Below are positions 9,258 through 16,135 of a stretch of 64,000 nt of DNA, piece by piece. The notes beneath the pieces are model-generated. The model had not been told where the DNA came from, did no database searches, and saw only the letters and a program-made list of their open reading frames with translations. The DNA is from Palsa-504 sp963847965 (GTDB taxonomy: Bacteria; Actinomycetota; Actinomycetes; Streptosporangiales; Streptosporangiaceae). Position 1 is the stretch's first letter. Each line of letters starts with the position of its first letter. The stretch spans positions 62,001 to 126,000 of the forward strand of contig CAWKCG010000006.1 of the NCBI GenBank assembly GCA_963847965.1, given 5' to 3'. The translations under genes were made by a program, and so were the position numbers.

Positions 9258-10147
9258 GCGCGCTGCTCCTGCGCGACCTCACCGTCGAGCGCGGCGGGCG
9301 CCCCGTGGTCAGGGACGTTTCCGTCGAGATACCGGCCGGGCAGGTGACCGCCCTGCTCGGGCCGAACGGCGCGGGCAAGTCCACCCTGGTGCTCGCCGTC
9401 GGCGGCGTCCTGCGTCCCAGGGCCGGGTCCGTGCTCCTGGACGAGGCCGACCTCACCGGCCGGCGCCCCGAGCGGGTCAGGCAGGCAGGCGTCGCGATCG
9501 TCCCGGAAGGCCGCAGGCTGCTCCCCGACCTCACCGTCGAAGACAACCTGCGCGTGGCCAGCTACGCCCTGTCCCGCGAGCAGGCGCAGGCCGGCCGGGC
9601 CCGGGTCCTCGAGCTGTTCCCGCAGCTCACCCAGCGGCTGGCCGCGACGGCCAGGACGCTGTCCGGCGGCGAGCAGCAGATGGTCGTGCTGGCCCAGGGG
9701 CTCATCTCCCAGCCGCGCTTCCTGCTGATCGACGAGCTGTCGCTGGGCCTGGCGCCCGTCGTGGTCAGCCGGCTGATCCCGGTGATCGCGGCGGTCGCCG
9801 AGTCCGGCACGGGGGTCCTGCTGATCGAGCAGTTCGCGACCGTGGCGCTGGGCCTGGCCAACCACGCCCACATCATGGAGGGCGGCCGGATCCGCTTCTC
9901 CGGCCCGGCCAGCGACCTGCGCGCGAACCCGGACCTGCTCCGGTCCGCGTACCTGCTCCGCGGCAGCACCGCCCGCCCCGGCCCTGCGGCCGCCCCTCCC
10001 GAGGCCCAGCCGGGCGCCGCCACCCCCGCCGCCCCCCGTAACCCCTTATTTCTTTCTGCCGAACGACCGGTGGTACCACCTCCGGGCATACCCGAAAAGA
10101 AGCCTCGCGCGGGGTCGTGCGACCCCGCGCGAGGCCATCGGGCCTAA
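9254..10147 (+). CDS. ABC transporter ATP-binding protein, LivF family, with long C-terminal tail
   Basis: A 297-residue ATPase with GPNGAGKST (Walker A), LSGGEQQMVV (signature) and LLIDELSLGLAP (Walker B, with DEL in place of the usual DEP). LivF proteins are normally about 235-240 residues. Here the frame runs on for about 55 residues of proline/alanine-rich sequence. That tail is translated through a copy of the dispersed motif (10058-10080) and through the terminator hairpin (10102-10135) before the TAA. The tail is probably non-functional and may reflect a lost stop codon. The gene ends the transporter operon and is convergent with the first secreted-protein gene. Confidence 0.85.
   Translation: MSALLLRDLTVERGGRPVVRDVSVEIPAGQVTALLGPNGAGKSTLVLAVGGVLRPRAGSVLLDEADLTGRRPERVRQAGVAIVPEGRRLLPDLTVEDNLRVASYALSREQAQAGRARVLELFPQLTQRLAATARTLSGGEQQMVVLAQGLISQPRFLLIDELSLGLAPVVVSRLIPVIAAVAESGTGVLLIEQFATVALGLANHAHIMEGGRIRFSGPASDLRANPDLLRSAYLLRGSTARPGPAAAPPEAQPGAATPAAPRNPLFLSAERPVVPPPGIPEKKPRAGSCDPARGHRA
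10058..10080 (+). repeat. Dispersed border motif, copy 1
   Basis: It reads TGCCGAACGACCGGTGGTAC and continues with CAC, preceded by TTTCTTTC. It is one of five related copies in the window (consensus TCTTTC then CCGAACGAGCGGTGGTTC). It lies inside the extended tail of the livF-like gene, just before a terminator. Confidence 0.6.
10102..10135 (-). terminator. Rho-independent terminator between convergent genes
   Basis: A perfect inverted repeat has GCCTCGCGCGGGGTCG as its left arm, two centre bases and the exact complement as its right arm. On the - strand it is followed by TCTTTTC, a short U-tract, so it mainly ends the 10155-10751 transcript. The + strand livF frame also reads through it. 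Confidence 0.8.
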
Positions 10148-10154
10148 GGCCGGA

Positions 10155-10751
10155 TCAGTAGTAGAAGTAGTACGGGAACGGGACCGGGCACCCGTTGCCG
10201 TACTGGAAGAACCCGAACCACGGGTAGAAGTCCGGGCACGCTCGTCGCACCGCGTGCTCCAGTGACCAGCTGCCGCTGCCGTTCTCGGAGCCCGTCTCGG
10301 ACCATGTTCCCGAGACCCGGCCCCAGTAGCCGATGGTGCCGGTGAAGGTCCGCGTTCCCTGGTCCGCACCGGGGTAGGTGTACGTCACCGAGAACGTCAC
10401 GCGGTTCCTGAAGACATACCCGTGGATCGGCAGGTACTCGTTGTAGTTGTTGGGGATGTACGTGTCCTTCAGCCAGCCGGACAGGCAGCTGCCGCGCTGG
10501 TCGAAGTGCACCGCGTAGGTGTAGGTGCTGGCGCTGCCGAACTGCAGGCTGACGGTGTTGCCTCCCCTGAAGTCGAACCGCTCCAGGTTGTACGGGCTGC
10601 AGAACTGGTAGGACGGTATGGCCGACGCGGCGTGTGGCGTGGTGGCGGTGGTGACGGCCGCGTTGGCCGGCCCGCCGCCCGTCAGCATCAGGGCCGCGAT
10701 CGCCGGTCCGGCGAACGCGGTCATGATCGCCGCTCTTGTTCTGAATCGCAT
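10155..10751 (-). CDS. Small secreted protein, paralogue 1 of a tandem triplet
   Basis: A 198-residue protein with a Sec signal peptide (MRFRTRAAIMTAFAGPAIAA, then a small-residue cleavage region near ANA-AV). The mature part is rich in Y, F, T, S and G and looks like an all-beta fold. It carries the family core QGTRTF.GTI..(W)G.VSG.WSETGSEN, followed by GSWSL and a late Cys. A second Cys lies in the SCLSGW segment, so one disulphide is likely. It resembles no family I can name with confidence; a lipocalin/avidin-like barrel is only a guess from the alternating pattern. Two paralogues lie upstream in tandem, each with its own promoter and terminator. RBS GAGGGG precedes the ATG. Confidence 0.8.
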   Translation of the reverse strand: MRFRTRAAIMTAFAGPAIAALMLTGGGPANAAVTTATTPHAASAIPSYQFCSPYNLERFDFRGGNTVSLQFGSASTYTYAVHFDQRGSCLSGWLKDTYIPNNYNEYLPIHGYVFRNRVTFSVTYTYPGADQGTRTFTGTIGYWGRVSGTWSETGSENGSGSWSLEHAVRRACPDFYPWFGFFQYGNGCPVPFPYYFYY

Positions 10752-10799
10752 AGAGAGTTCCCCTCTGGTAACAGCCGCCGTAGCCGTACTACTGACCGT

Positions 10800-10816
10800 G
10801 TGACCCCTGCAGTCAC
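10800..10816 (-). promoter_or_regulatory. Leader hairpin with GCAGGG loop (paralogue 1)
   Basis: In the 5' leader, arms GTGAC and GTCAC enclose TGCAGGG. The same element precedes both paralogues with different but complementary arm sequences, which suggests a conserved RNA structure. It lies about 50 bases before the start codon. Confidence 0.5.
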
Positions 10817-10846
10817 CTCAGCGGCTAGCCCTGCGTTCACTTACAA

Positions 10847-10873
10847 GACGGTGCGCTGTCCCTGAAGGTTGCC
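10847..10873 (-). promoter_or_regulatory. ECF-type promoter of secreted paralogue 1
   Basis: On the - strand GGCAAC (10873-10868) is followed by exactly 17 bases and CGTC (10850-10847). The same element pair with identical spacing stands at the same distance (about 96 bases) from the start codons of paralogues 2 and 3. The -35 GGAAC-like / -10 CGTC form is typical of ECF sigma factors. Confidence 0.6.
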
Positions 10874-10966
10874 TGTAAGCCGGGAATCTGGCAGGAACCG
10901 ACGAAACAGCACCGAACGCGCAGAAAACGGTCAACCCTTCCGTAGCGCCTGATGCCCTCTCATGAC

Positions 10967-11001
10967 AGATGGCCGGGAGGCTGACCGCCTCCCGGCCATC
11001 T
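10967..11001 (-). terminator. Terminator of secreted paralogue 2
   Basis: A perfect 15-bp inverted repeat (AGATGGCCGGGAGGC and its complement) around the loop TGACC, starting 17 bases after the stop of the 11019-11627 gene. Confidence 0.75.
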
Positions 11002-11018
11002 CTAGGCCGTCGGTCGTA

Positions 11019-11627
11019 TTACGGGTGGTGGTGCTGGTTGAAACATCCCTGGTTGGGGTTGGAGACCCCCGGGAAGTTCATCAGGCAGCCCCGCTGGGCC
11101 GGCCTGCTCAGCGACCAGCTGCCGGCTGCGTTCTCGGAGCCCGTCTCGGACCAGGACCCGGAGACATGCCCCCACTGGTTGATGGTCCCGTTGAAGGTCC
11201 TCGTTCCCTGCTTGGAACCATAGGGATACGTGACGGAGAAGGTAATGAAGTTCCCGTAGACGGTCCCGTGTACCCGTCCGGAGAACGAGGCGCCCGGGTC
11301 CGTGAACGACCCGGTGAGGCAGGTTCCCTGCTGGGAGAAGTACACGGGGTAGTCGTAGGTGTTGACCTCGAACTTGACGGCGAGGGTGTTGGGGCCGCTG
11401 ACGTTCCACTGCCCCTGCTGGAACCGGTTCCGCGGGAACTGGTTCCGCGGGAACTGGTTCCGCGGGAACTGGTTCTGGTTGCAGAACTGGTTGAACTGTC
11501 CCGAGCTGCTCGTGTGTGCCGTGGTGGTGACGGCCGCGCTGGCCGTCCCCGCCCCGGTCAGGATCAAGGCCGCCATCGCCGGGCCGGCGAGGGCAGCGGT
11601 GATCATCGCTCTTGTGCCGAATCGCAT
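11019..11627 (-). CDS. Small secreted protein, paralogue 2 of a tandem triplet
   Basis: A 202-residue protein with the signal peptide MRFGTRAMITAALAGPAMAA and a likely cut after TASA. The mature N-terminus is Q/N-rich and holds three perfect NQFPR pentapeptides encoded by a 15-bp tandem repeat, a feature absent from the paralogues. The core is shared with paralogues 1 and 3 (SKQGTRTFNGTI, GHVSGSWSETGSEN, GSWSL), as are the CLTG and late Cys positions. The end is His-rich (NQHHHP). Family unknown; probably a small beta-rich secreted or surface protein. It has its own ECF-like promoter, leader hairpin, RBS (GAGGGG) and terminator, so each copy is a separate transcription unit. Confidence 0.8.
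   Translation of the reverse strand: MRFGTRAMITAALAGPAMAALILTGAGTASAAVTTTAHTSSSGQFNQFCNQNQFPRNQFPRNQFPRNRFQQGQWNVSGPNTLAVKFEVNTYDYPVYFSQQGTCLTGSFTDPGASFSGRVHGTVYGNFITFSVTYPYGSKQGTRTFNGTINQWGHVSGSWSETGSENAAGSWSLSRPAQRGCLMNFPGVSNPNQGCFNQHHHP
11426..11470 (-). repeat. 15-bp tandem repeat, three perfect copies (NQFPR)
   Basis: GGTTCCGCGGGAACT occurs three times in a row on the + strand, in frame with the - strand gene, giving NQFPR three times. A fourth, partial unit follows on the right. The unit contains the palindrome GGTTCCGCGGGAACC, so slippage or hairpin-driven change is plausible. Confidence 0.9.
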
Positions 11628-11665
11628 AGAGTTCCCCTCTGGTATAAGCCGCCGGTCGCGTACTG

Positions 11666-11692
11666 GTGACTGTGACCCCTGCGGTCACTCAC
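11666..11692 (-). promoter_or_regulatory. Leader hairpin with GCAGGG loop (paralogue 2)
   Basis: Inner arms GTGACC and GGTCAC hold a GCAGG-containing loop, and outer GTGA/TCAC pairing extends the stem. It is the counterpart of the elements before paralogues 1 and 3. Confidence 0.5.
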
Positions 11693-11722
11693 CCCAACGG
11701 CTAGCCCTGCGTTCACTTATAA

Positions 11723-11749
11723 GACGGCTCAACACGCCGCGAAGTTGCC
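11723..11749 (-). promoter_or_regulatory. ECF-type promoter of secreted paralogue 2
   Basis: On the - strand GGCAAC (11749-11744), 17 bases, then CGTC (11726-11723), as in the other two paralogues. Confidence 0.6.
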
Positions 11750-11797
11750 AGTTGACGCAAAAAAAGCTGAAAACTGACAGGAACGGACAGGAAACGG

Positions 11798-11864
11798 TCA
11801 TCCGGGGAACATGTTCGCAGACTGGTAGACGGGCGTCCCTCCGCCGGCGGTGGCCAGGATCTCT
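11798..11864 (-). pseudogene. Remnant of the 3' end of the YtcJ-like amidohydrolase gene
   Basis: On the - strand this encodes ILATAGGGTPVYQSANMFPG and a TGA. The intact amidohydrolase at 12657-14255 ends VLATVVGGTAVYQSANIFPD and a TGA. The shared run, including the TTGACCGTTTCCTG next to the stop, shows that a segment covering the amidohydrolase tail plus the secreted-protein gene was duplicated in tandem. Only about 22 codons remain, and upstream of them homology stops. Confidence 0.8.
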
Positions 11865-11882
11865 GCCCGGCGCTCCGCAGCA

Positions 11883-11915
11883 GACCGGCCCTGATCCCGG
11901 GGATCAGGGCCGGTC
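11883..11915 (-). terminator. Terminator of secreted paralogue 3
   Basis: A 16-bp inverted repeat, GACCGGCCCTGATCCC and its complement, with one centre base, begins about 21 bases after the stop of the 11937-12476 gene. Confidence 0.75.
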
Positions 11916-11936
11916 GCATCTAGGCCGTCGGTTGTA

Positions 11937-12476
11937 TTACGGGAAGAGGTAGCATTCCCGGTTCGGGTTCCACCACTCGTACCGCTGGCAAGCCCGGTGG
12001 ACCCGGTTGCTCAGCGACCAGGTGCCGTGGCCGTGCTCGGAGCCCGACTCGTACCAGTACCCGTAGACGTTCCCGTACCGGTCGATGGTCCCGACGAAGG
12101 TCCTCGTTCCCTGGCTGGAGCCATAGGGATACCTGAACGTGAACGTGACGTGGTTCCCGGACACGGTGCCCTGAATCGGCCCCGAGGTCGGGTAACCCGA
12201 GTCGGTCAGCGTTCCGGACAGGCAGCCTCCGTGCTCCGTGAAGTGCACGGAGTAGTAGTAGTTGCCGCCGTGGTACGTGGCGTCGACGGTGTTGTAGCCG
12301 CCGAGGTTCCACTGTTCCATCTGCCACGGGTTGCAGTACCCGTAGTAGTTGCTCGTGGTGTGTGCCGTGGTGGTGGTGACCGCGGCGCTGGCCGGCCCCG
12401 CCCCCGTCATGATCAGGGCGGCCATCGCCGGTGCGGCGAGGGCAGCCGTGATCAAGGCTTTTGTACCAAATCGCAT
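11937..12476 (-). CDS. Small secreted protein, paralogue 3 of a tandem triplet
   Basis: A 179-residue protein. The chosen ATG at 12476 gives the signal peptide MRFGTKALITAALAAPAMAA, which aligns with the paralogues, and is preceded by an AAAGGGGAA ribosome-binding site. The mature N-terminus is Y/W/N-rich (NYYGYCNPWQMEQW) and differs from both sisters. The core SSQGTRTFVGTI, GNVYGYWYESGSEHGHG and TWSL is retained, as is the GCLSG Cys. Function unknown. The N-terminal third diverges freely while the C-terminal two thirds are conserved, which suggests a constant scaffold with a variable head. It lies directly downstream of the amidohydrolase gene. Confidence 0.8.
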   Translation of the reverse strand: MRFGTKALITAALAAPAMAALIMTGAGPASAAVTTTTAHTTSNYYGYCNPWQMEQWNLGGYNTVDATYHGGNYYYSVHFTEHGGCLSGTLTDSGYPTSGPIQGTVSGNHVTFTFRYPYGSSQGTRTFVGTIDRYGNVYGYWYESGSEHGHGTWSLSNRVHRACQRYEWWNPNRECYLFP

Positions 12477-12515
12477 AGAGAGTTCCCCTTTAGTACGGGC
12501 GCCGCTTCCCGTATT

Positions 12516-12544
12516 GGTGCATCCGACCCCTGCCGTCATGCACC
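12516..12544 (-). promoter_or_regulatory. Leader hairpin with GCAGGG loop (paralogue 3)
   Basis: Arms GGTGCAT and ATGCACC, plus inner GAC/GTC, enclose GGCAGGG. The arms differ from those of paralogues 1 and 2 but still pair, which is compensatory change. Confidence 0.5.
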
Positions 12545-12572
12545 CCGCGGCTCGCCCTGCTTCTAGTAAGGA

Positions 12573-12599
12573 GACGGCGCAATAGGCCAGAAGGTTGTC
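12573..12599 (-). promoter_or_regulatory. ECF-type promoter of secreted paralogue 3
   Basis: On the - strand GACAAC (12599-12594), 17 bases, then CGTC (12576-12573), matching the other paralogues in position and spacing. Confidence 0.55.
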
Positions 12600-12656
12600 A
12601 TCAGGCAAGAAATTGGCAGGAACCGGCAAGAGAAGATAGAAACAGGCAGGAAACGG

Positions 12657-14255
12657 TCAATCGGGGAAGATGTTCGCGGACTGGTAGACCGCGGTCCCGC
12701 CCACCACGGTGGCCAGGACCTCGATGTCCGCGATCCGCTCGGGTTCGGCCTGGAGCGGGTTCTCGGCCAGGACCACGAAGTCCGCGTGCTTGCCCGCCTC
12801 CAGCGAGCCGGTCTCGCGCTCGCGGTGCGAGGCGAAGGCGGCTCGCGTGGTGTACAGCGCCAGCGCCTGTTTGGCCGGCAGGCGCTCACCCGGGCCGAGC
12901 ACCCGTCCGGCGCTTGTGCGCCGCAGACGCGCGTCGCGGATGCCGACCAGCGGGTCGGCGGTGATGACCGGGGCGTCGGAGGAGCCAGCCACGGTGAGCC
13001 CGGCCCGCTGCCAGGAGGCGAACGCGTAGAGCTCGTCGCTCCGGTCGCCGAACGCCTCGGCGAACCCGTCCCCGAGGGTCGAGATGAACCCGGGCTGGCT
13101 GACGATCACGATCCCCAGGTCCGCGGCCCGGTCGGCCAGCGGCGGGTACATCGCGCCGCCGTGCTCGATGCGGTGCCTGCGCGGGTTGCCTGCGCGGCCG
13201 GCCAGCACCGCGGCGTAGGCGTCCAGGACGATCTCGATCGCCCGGTCCCCCTGGGCGTGGATGCAGACCTGCAGGCCGCGGGCGTCGAAGTCGCGGACCA
13301 TCCCGGTCAGCTCGCCGGGGGAGAAGTACAGGATGCCCGAGCCGTACGGCGGGACGGGGTAGGTGCCGTAGATGGCCGCGGTGCGGCTGCTCATCCCGCC
13401 GTCGGCCCAGATCTTCACCGCCCCGGTCGCCAGCTTGTCCGAGTGCCGGCCTGCCGGGACCCGGTCCGCGTGGTCGTGCACGACCAGCCCGTAGACGCGC
13501 AGGCCGAGCAGGCCCTCCGCGTCCGCCTCGGCGTACGCGGCGAAGGTGTCGCTGCGCATGTCCGCGTCACACGCCGCGGTCACGCCGAACGCCGCCAGCC
13601 GCCGGCTCGCCGCCGATACCAGGCTCGCTCCCGCGGCGGCGCCCATCCGGGCGATGTCATCGCGCAGGTTGCGCTCGAACAGCTCGAACATCGGGCGCTC
13701 GTATACCACGCCGTCGAGCCGGCCCTCGGCGTCCCGGCCGAAGGCGCCGCCCGGGGGATCGGGCTGCCCGTCGGCGAACCCGGCCTCGGCCAGGGCGGTC
13801 GTATTCAGCACGGCCGCGTGCAGCGAGGTGTGGTACAGCACGGCGGGCCGCGCGGGCACCGCCTGGTCCAGGTCCGCCCGGGTCGGGTGCCGTCCCTCGC
13901 GCAGCTTGTACTCCACGTACCCGGCCCCGGTCACCCAGGAGCCCTCAGGGGTCCGCCCTGCTGCGTCCCGCAGCCGCGCCTGGATCGCCGCGATGTCCGG
14001 TGCGGACGGCTGGCTGCAGTCCGCTGCCGCCGCCAGATAACCGACGTCGGCGACGTGGCAGTGCGCGTCGATCAGCCCGGGGATCACGGTGGCCCCGTCC
14101 AGCCGCACGACCACCGCGTCCGGCGCCGCCGCCGCGCGGACCTCCCCGGCCGCCCCCACCGCGGCGATCCGCCCGTCCCTGACCAGCAGGCCGTCTGCCG
14201 CCCCGGCGCCCTCCGCCATCGTGACGACGACGGCATCCTCAACGATCAGATCCAT
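12657..14255 (-). CDS. YtcJ-like metal-dependent amidohydrolase (amidohydrolase family 3)
   Basis: A 532-residue protein of the amidohydrolase superfamily. GLIDAHCHVADVG (HxH metal motif) follows an N-terminal beta domain. Further metal or catalytic residues are in KIWADGGMSS, CIHAQGDRAIE and HRIEHGG, and the barrel closes with AGSSDAPV (Asp). The C-terminus returns to the beta domain (LEAGKHADFVVL). Family members hydrolyse N-substituted amides, formamides or carbamates; the substrate here is unknown and no signal peptide is seen. The start is taken at MDLIVEDAVVV (14255), overlapping the MerB-like fragment by 17 bases. The 3' end is partly duplicated at 11798-11864. Confidence 0.85.
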   Translation of the reverse strand: MDLIVEDAVVVTMAEGAGAADGLLVRDGRIAAVGAAGEVRAAAAPDAVVVRLDGATVIPGLIDAHCHVADVGYLAAAADCSQPSAPDIAAIQARLRDAAGRTPEGSWVTGAGYVEYKLREGRHPTRADLDQAVPARPAVLYHTSLHAAVLNTTALAEAGFADGQPDPPGGAFGRDAEGRLDGVVYERPMFELFERNLRDDIARMGAAAGASLVSAASRRLAAFGVTAACDADMRSDTFAAYAEADAEGLLGLRVYGLVVHDHADRVPAGRHSDKLATGAVKIWADGGMSSRTAAIYGTYPVPPYGSGILYFSPGELTGMVRDFDARGLQVCIHAQGDRAIEIVLDAYAAVLAGRAGNPRRHRIEHGGAMYPPLADRAADLGIVIVSQPGFISTLGDGFAEAFGDRSDELYAFASWQRAGLTVAGSSDAPVITADPLVGIRDARLRRTSAGRVLGPGERLPAKQALALYTTRAAFASHRERETGSLEAGKHADFVVLAENPLQAEPERIADIEVLATVVGGTAVYQSANIFPD

Positions 14256-14511
14256 CGTTCCGGCCCTCCAGCAACCGCCCGAAGATGTCAACGCCCAGCC
14301 GCAGGGCGGCCGCCTGCCCCAGGATCTCGCCCGCGATCTCCGGGTGCGCGGCGGCCCAGGCTTCGGCGCCCGCGCGGGTGCCGAAGAAGTTCATGTACCC
14401 GCAGCACACCTCGGCGGAGGCCGGCCTGGCCGACGGCCCGCGCTCGCGCGCCTCACCCGAGATCAGCCGGCCGTTGAAGACCACCGCCGTCGCCGGCTGC
14501 CATGCGGCCAC
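14239..14511 (-). pseudogene. C-terminal fragment of an alkylmercury lyase (MerB)-like protein
   Basis: The frame encodes about 90 residues including SAEVCCGYMNFF, AGAEAWAAAHPEIAGE and AALRLGVDIFGRLL. This matches the C-terminal domain of MerB-type organomercurial lyases, where a Cys precedes a phenylalanine-rich strand and a HPE-type helix follows. The N-terminal half, with the other active-site Cys, is missing, because the divergent G6PD gene begins about 90 bases upstream. A GTG at 14511 could start a short product, but this looks like a truncated relic at a rearrangement border. The MerB link is from motif memory and is moderately sure. Confidence 0.55.
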
Positions 14512-14602
14512 CCCTCGATCATGCCAGCCCCCGGATGACAGCCCGCACCCGATAAGGGATATAAGGTGTCTGGCGGCAAGCGCCCGACGTCGGGAGGCAT
14601 AC

Positions 14603-15997
14603 ATGAGCACTGACCAAGCTGGCCAAGCTGACCACGTTGACGCTCTGGTGATCTTCGGCGCCACAGGTGACCTGGCCAAACTGGAGACCTTCCCCGCGCT
14701 GGTGGGGCTGGTCGAGCGGGGCGTCCTGGACGTCCCGGTGATCGGCGTCGCCAAGAGCGGCTGGGGCCTGGACCAGTTCGGTGACTACGCCACGGCGTCG
14801 CTGAAGCTGAACAACATAGACCCGGGCAGCCCAGCCGCGGTCAAGCTCCTGCAGCTGTTGCGCTACGTGGACGGCGACCTGGACGACCCGGCCACCTATC
14901 AGGCCATGTCCGACCAGATGGGCCCGGCTCAGCAGGCGCTGTTCTACCTTGAGGTACCGCAGGGGCTGTTCGGCCGCATCGCCCAGGGCATCTCCCAGGC
15001 CGGACGGGCCAAGGGCGGCCGGGTCATGGTCGAGAAGCCGTTCGGCAACGACCTGGCCAGCGCGCAGCAGCTGAACGTCACGCTGCAGTCCTACTTCCCC
15101 GAGGACGCCATCTACCGGGTCGACCACTGGCTGGGCCTGGAACCGGTGGACAGCCTCATGTTCGTCCGGTTCGCGAACTCGATCATCGAGCCGCTGCTGA
15201 ACCGGACCTACGTGCAGAGCGTCCAGATCACGATGGCGGAGGACTTCGACGTCTCCGACCGGGGCAGCTTCTACGACAAGACCGGCGCGATCAAGGACGT
15301 CATCCAGAACCACCTGCTGCAGGTCCTGGCCACCGTCCTGGCCGAGCCGCCGGACGGCACCGGCCTGGACTCCTGGCGGCAGTCCAAGTCCGAGCTCCTC
15401 GGCGCGCTGCGCCCGCTGACCCCCGAACTCACCGTCAAGGGCCAGTACCAGGGCTACCTCCAGGTCACCGGGGTCGACCCGAACTCGGTAACCGAGACCT
15501 ACACGGCCATCAGGCTGGCGGCCGACTCCTGGCGCTGGGCCGACGTGCCCATCCTGATCCGGGCGGGCAAGTGCCTGCCGGTGACCGCGACCGAGGTCAC
15601 GATCACTTTCCGGCGCCCGCCATACGACGCCTTCGGCCTCGGCGACCAGGCCCCCGCCAACCTCTTGCGCTTCCGGGTCAACCCCGAGAACCGGGTCGCC
15701 CTGACCCTGGTCGGCAAGAAACCCGGCGCCGGCTGGCAGCCCGAGGCCGAGGAGCTCAGGTTCGCCGAACACCCGGGCTCCGACATGCGCCCCTACGACC
15801 GGCTCATCGGTGCCGCGCTCGACGGACAGCGCTGGCTGTTCGCCTCGCAGGACGCGGTCGAGGCGGCCTGGCGGGTCGTCGACCCGGTGCTCGGCGACGT
15901 GGGCCCCGTGCACCCCTACCCCCGCGGCAGCTGGGGCCCGGACCAAGCCAGCAGCCTGCTTCCCGCCGGCGAGGCCTGGCACGACCCAGCGGGCTAA
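14603..15997 (+). CDS. Glucose-6-phosphate dehydrogenase-like protein, atypical active site
   Basis: A 464-residue Rossmann protein of the G6PD family. The NADP loop is IFGATGDLAKLETFP (residues 18-31), EKPFGNDLASAQ is at 144-155 and YRVDHWLGLE is at 171-180. In ordinary G6PD the last motif is RIDHYLGKE. Here the catalytic His is kept, but the phosphate-contacting Lys is replaced by Leu (position 179) and Tyr by Trp. The protein therefore may use a non-phosphorylated or different sugar, or have weak activity. No gnd, opcA or transaldolase lies nearby, whereas a GH63 glucosidase is convergent with it. The ATG follows GGGAGG with proper spacing. Confidence 0.8.
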   Translation: MSTDQAGQADHVDALVIFGATGDLAKLETFPALVGLVERGVLDVPVIGVAKSGWGLDQFGDYATASLKLNNIDPGSPAAVKLLQLLRYVDGDLDDPATYQAMSDQMGPAQQALFYLEVPQGLFGRIAQGISQAGRAKGGRVMVEKPFGNDLASAQQLNVTLQSYFPEDAIYRVDHWLGLEPVDSLMFVRFANSIIEPLLNRTYVQSVQITMAEDFDVSDRGSFYDKTGAIKDVIQNHLLQVLATVLAEPPDGTGLDSWRQSKSELLGALRPLTPELTVKGQYQGYLQVTGVDPNSVTETYTAIRLAADSWRWADVPILIRAGKCLPVTATEVTITFRRPPYDAFGLGDQAPANLLRFRVNPENRVALTLVGKKPGAGWQPEAEELRFAEHPGSDMRPYDRLIGAALDGQRWLFASQDAVEAAWRVVDPVLGDVGPVHPYPRGSWGPDQASSLLPAGEAWHDPAG

Positions 15998-16135
15998 GCC
16001 CAGGTGCGGTCCTCGCCGGTCACCGGATCAGCTGGCCACGTACCGCAGTTCGAGGTGATCGTGGTGTCCCGACCAGCTCAAGTCGAATGACCAGCACCCC
16101 GCCGGCCACCCGTAGCCGCCGGCCCGCGGGACCGG

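Noticed and set aside
11713..11919. A 68-residue - strand frame between secreted paralogues 2 and 3
   Set aside because: It runs across a terminator and the amidohydrolase fossil in the wrong frame, and has no RBS.
16000..16135. Possible small RNA or gene between the G6PD-like and GH63 genes
   Set aside because: Only weak inverted repeats are visible in this 136-base convergent gap.
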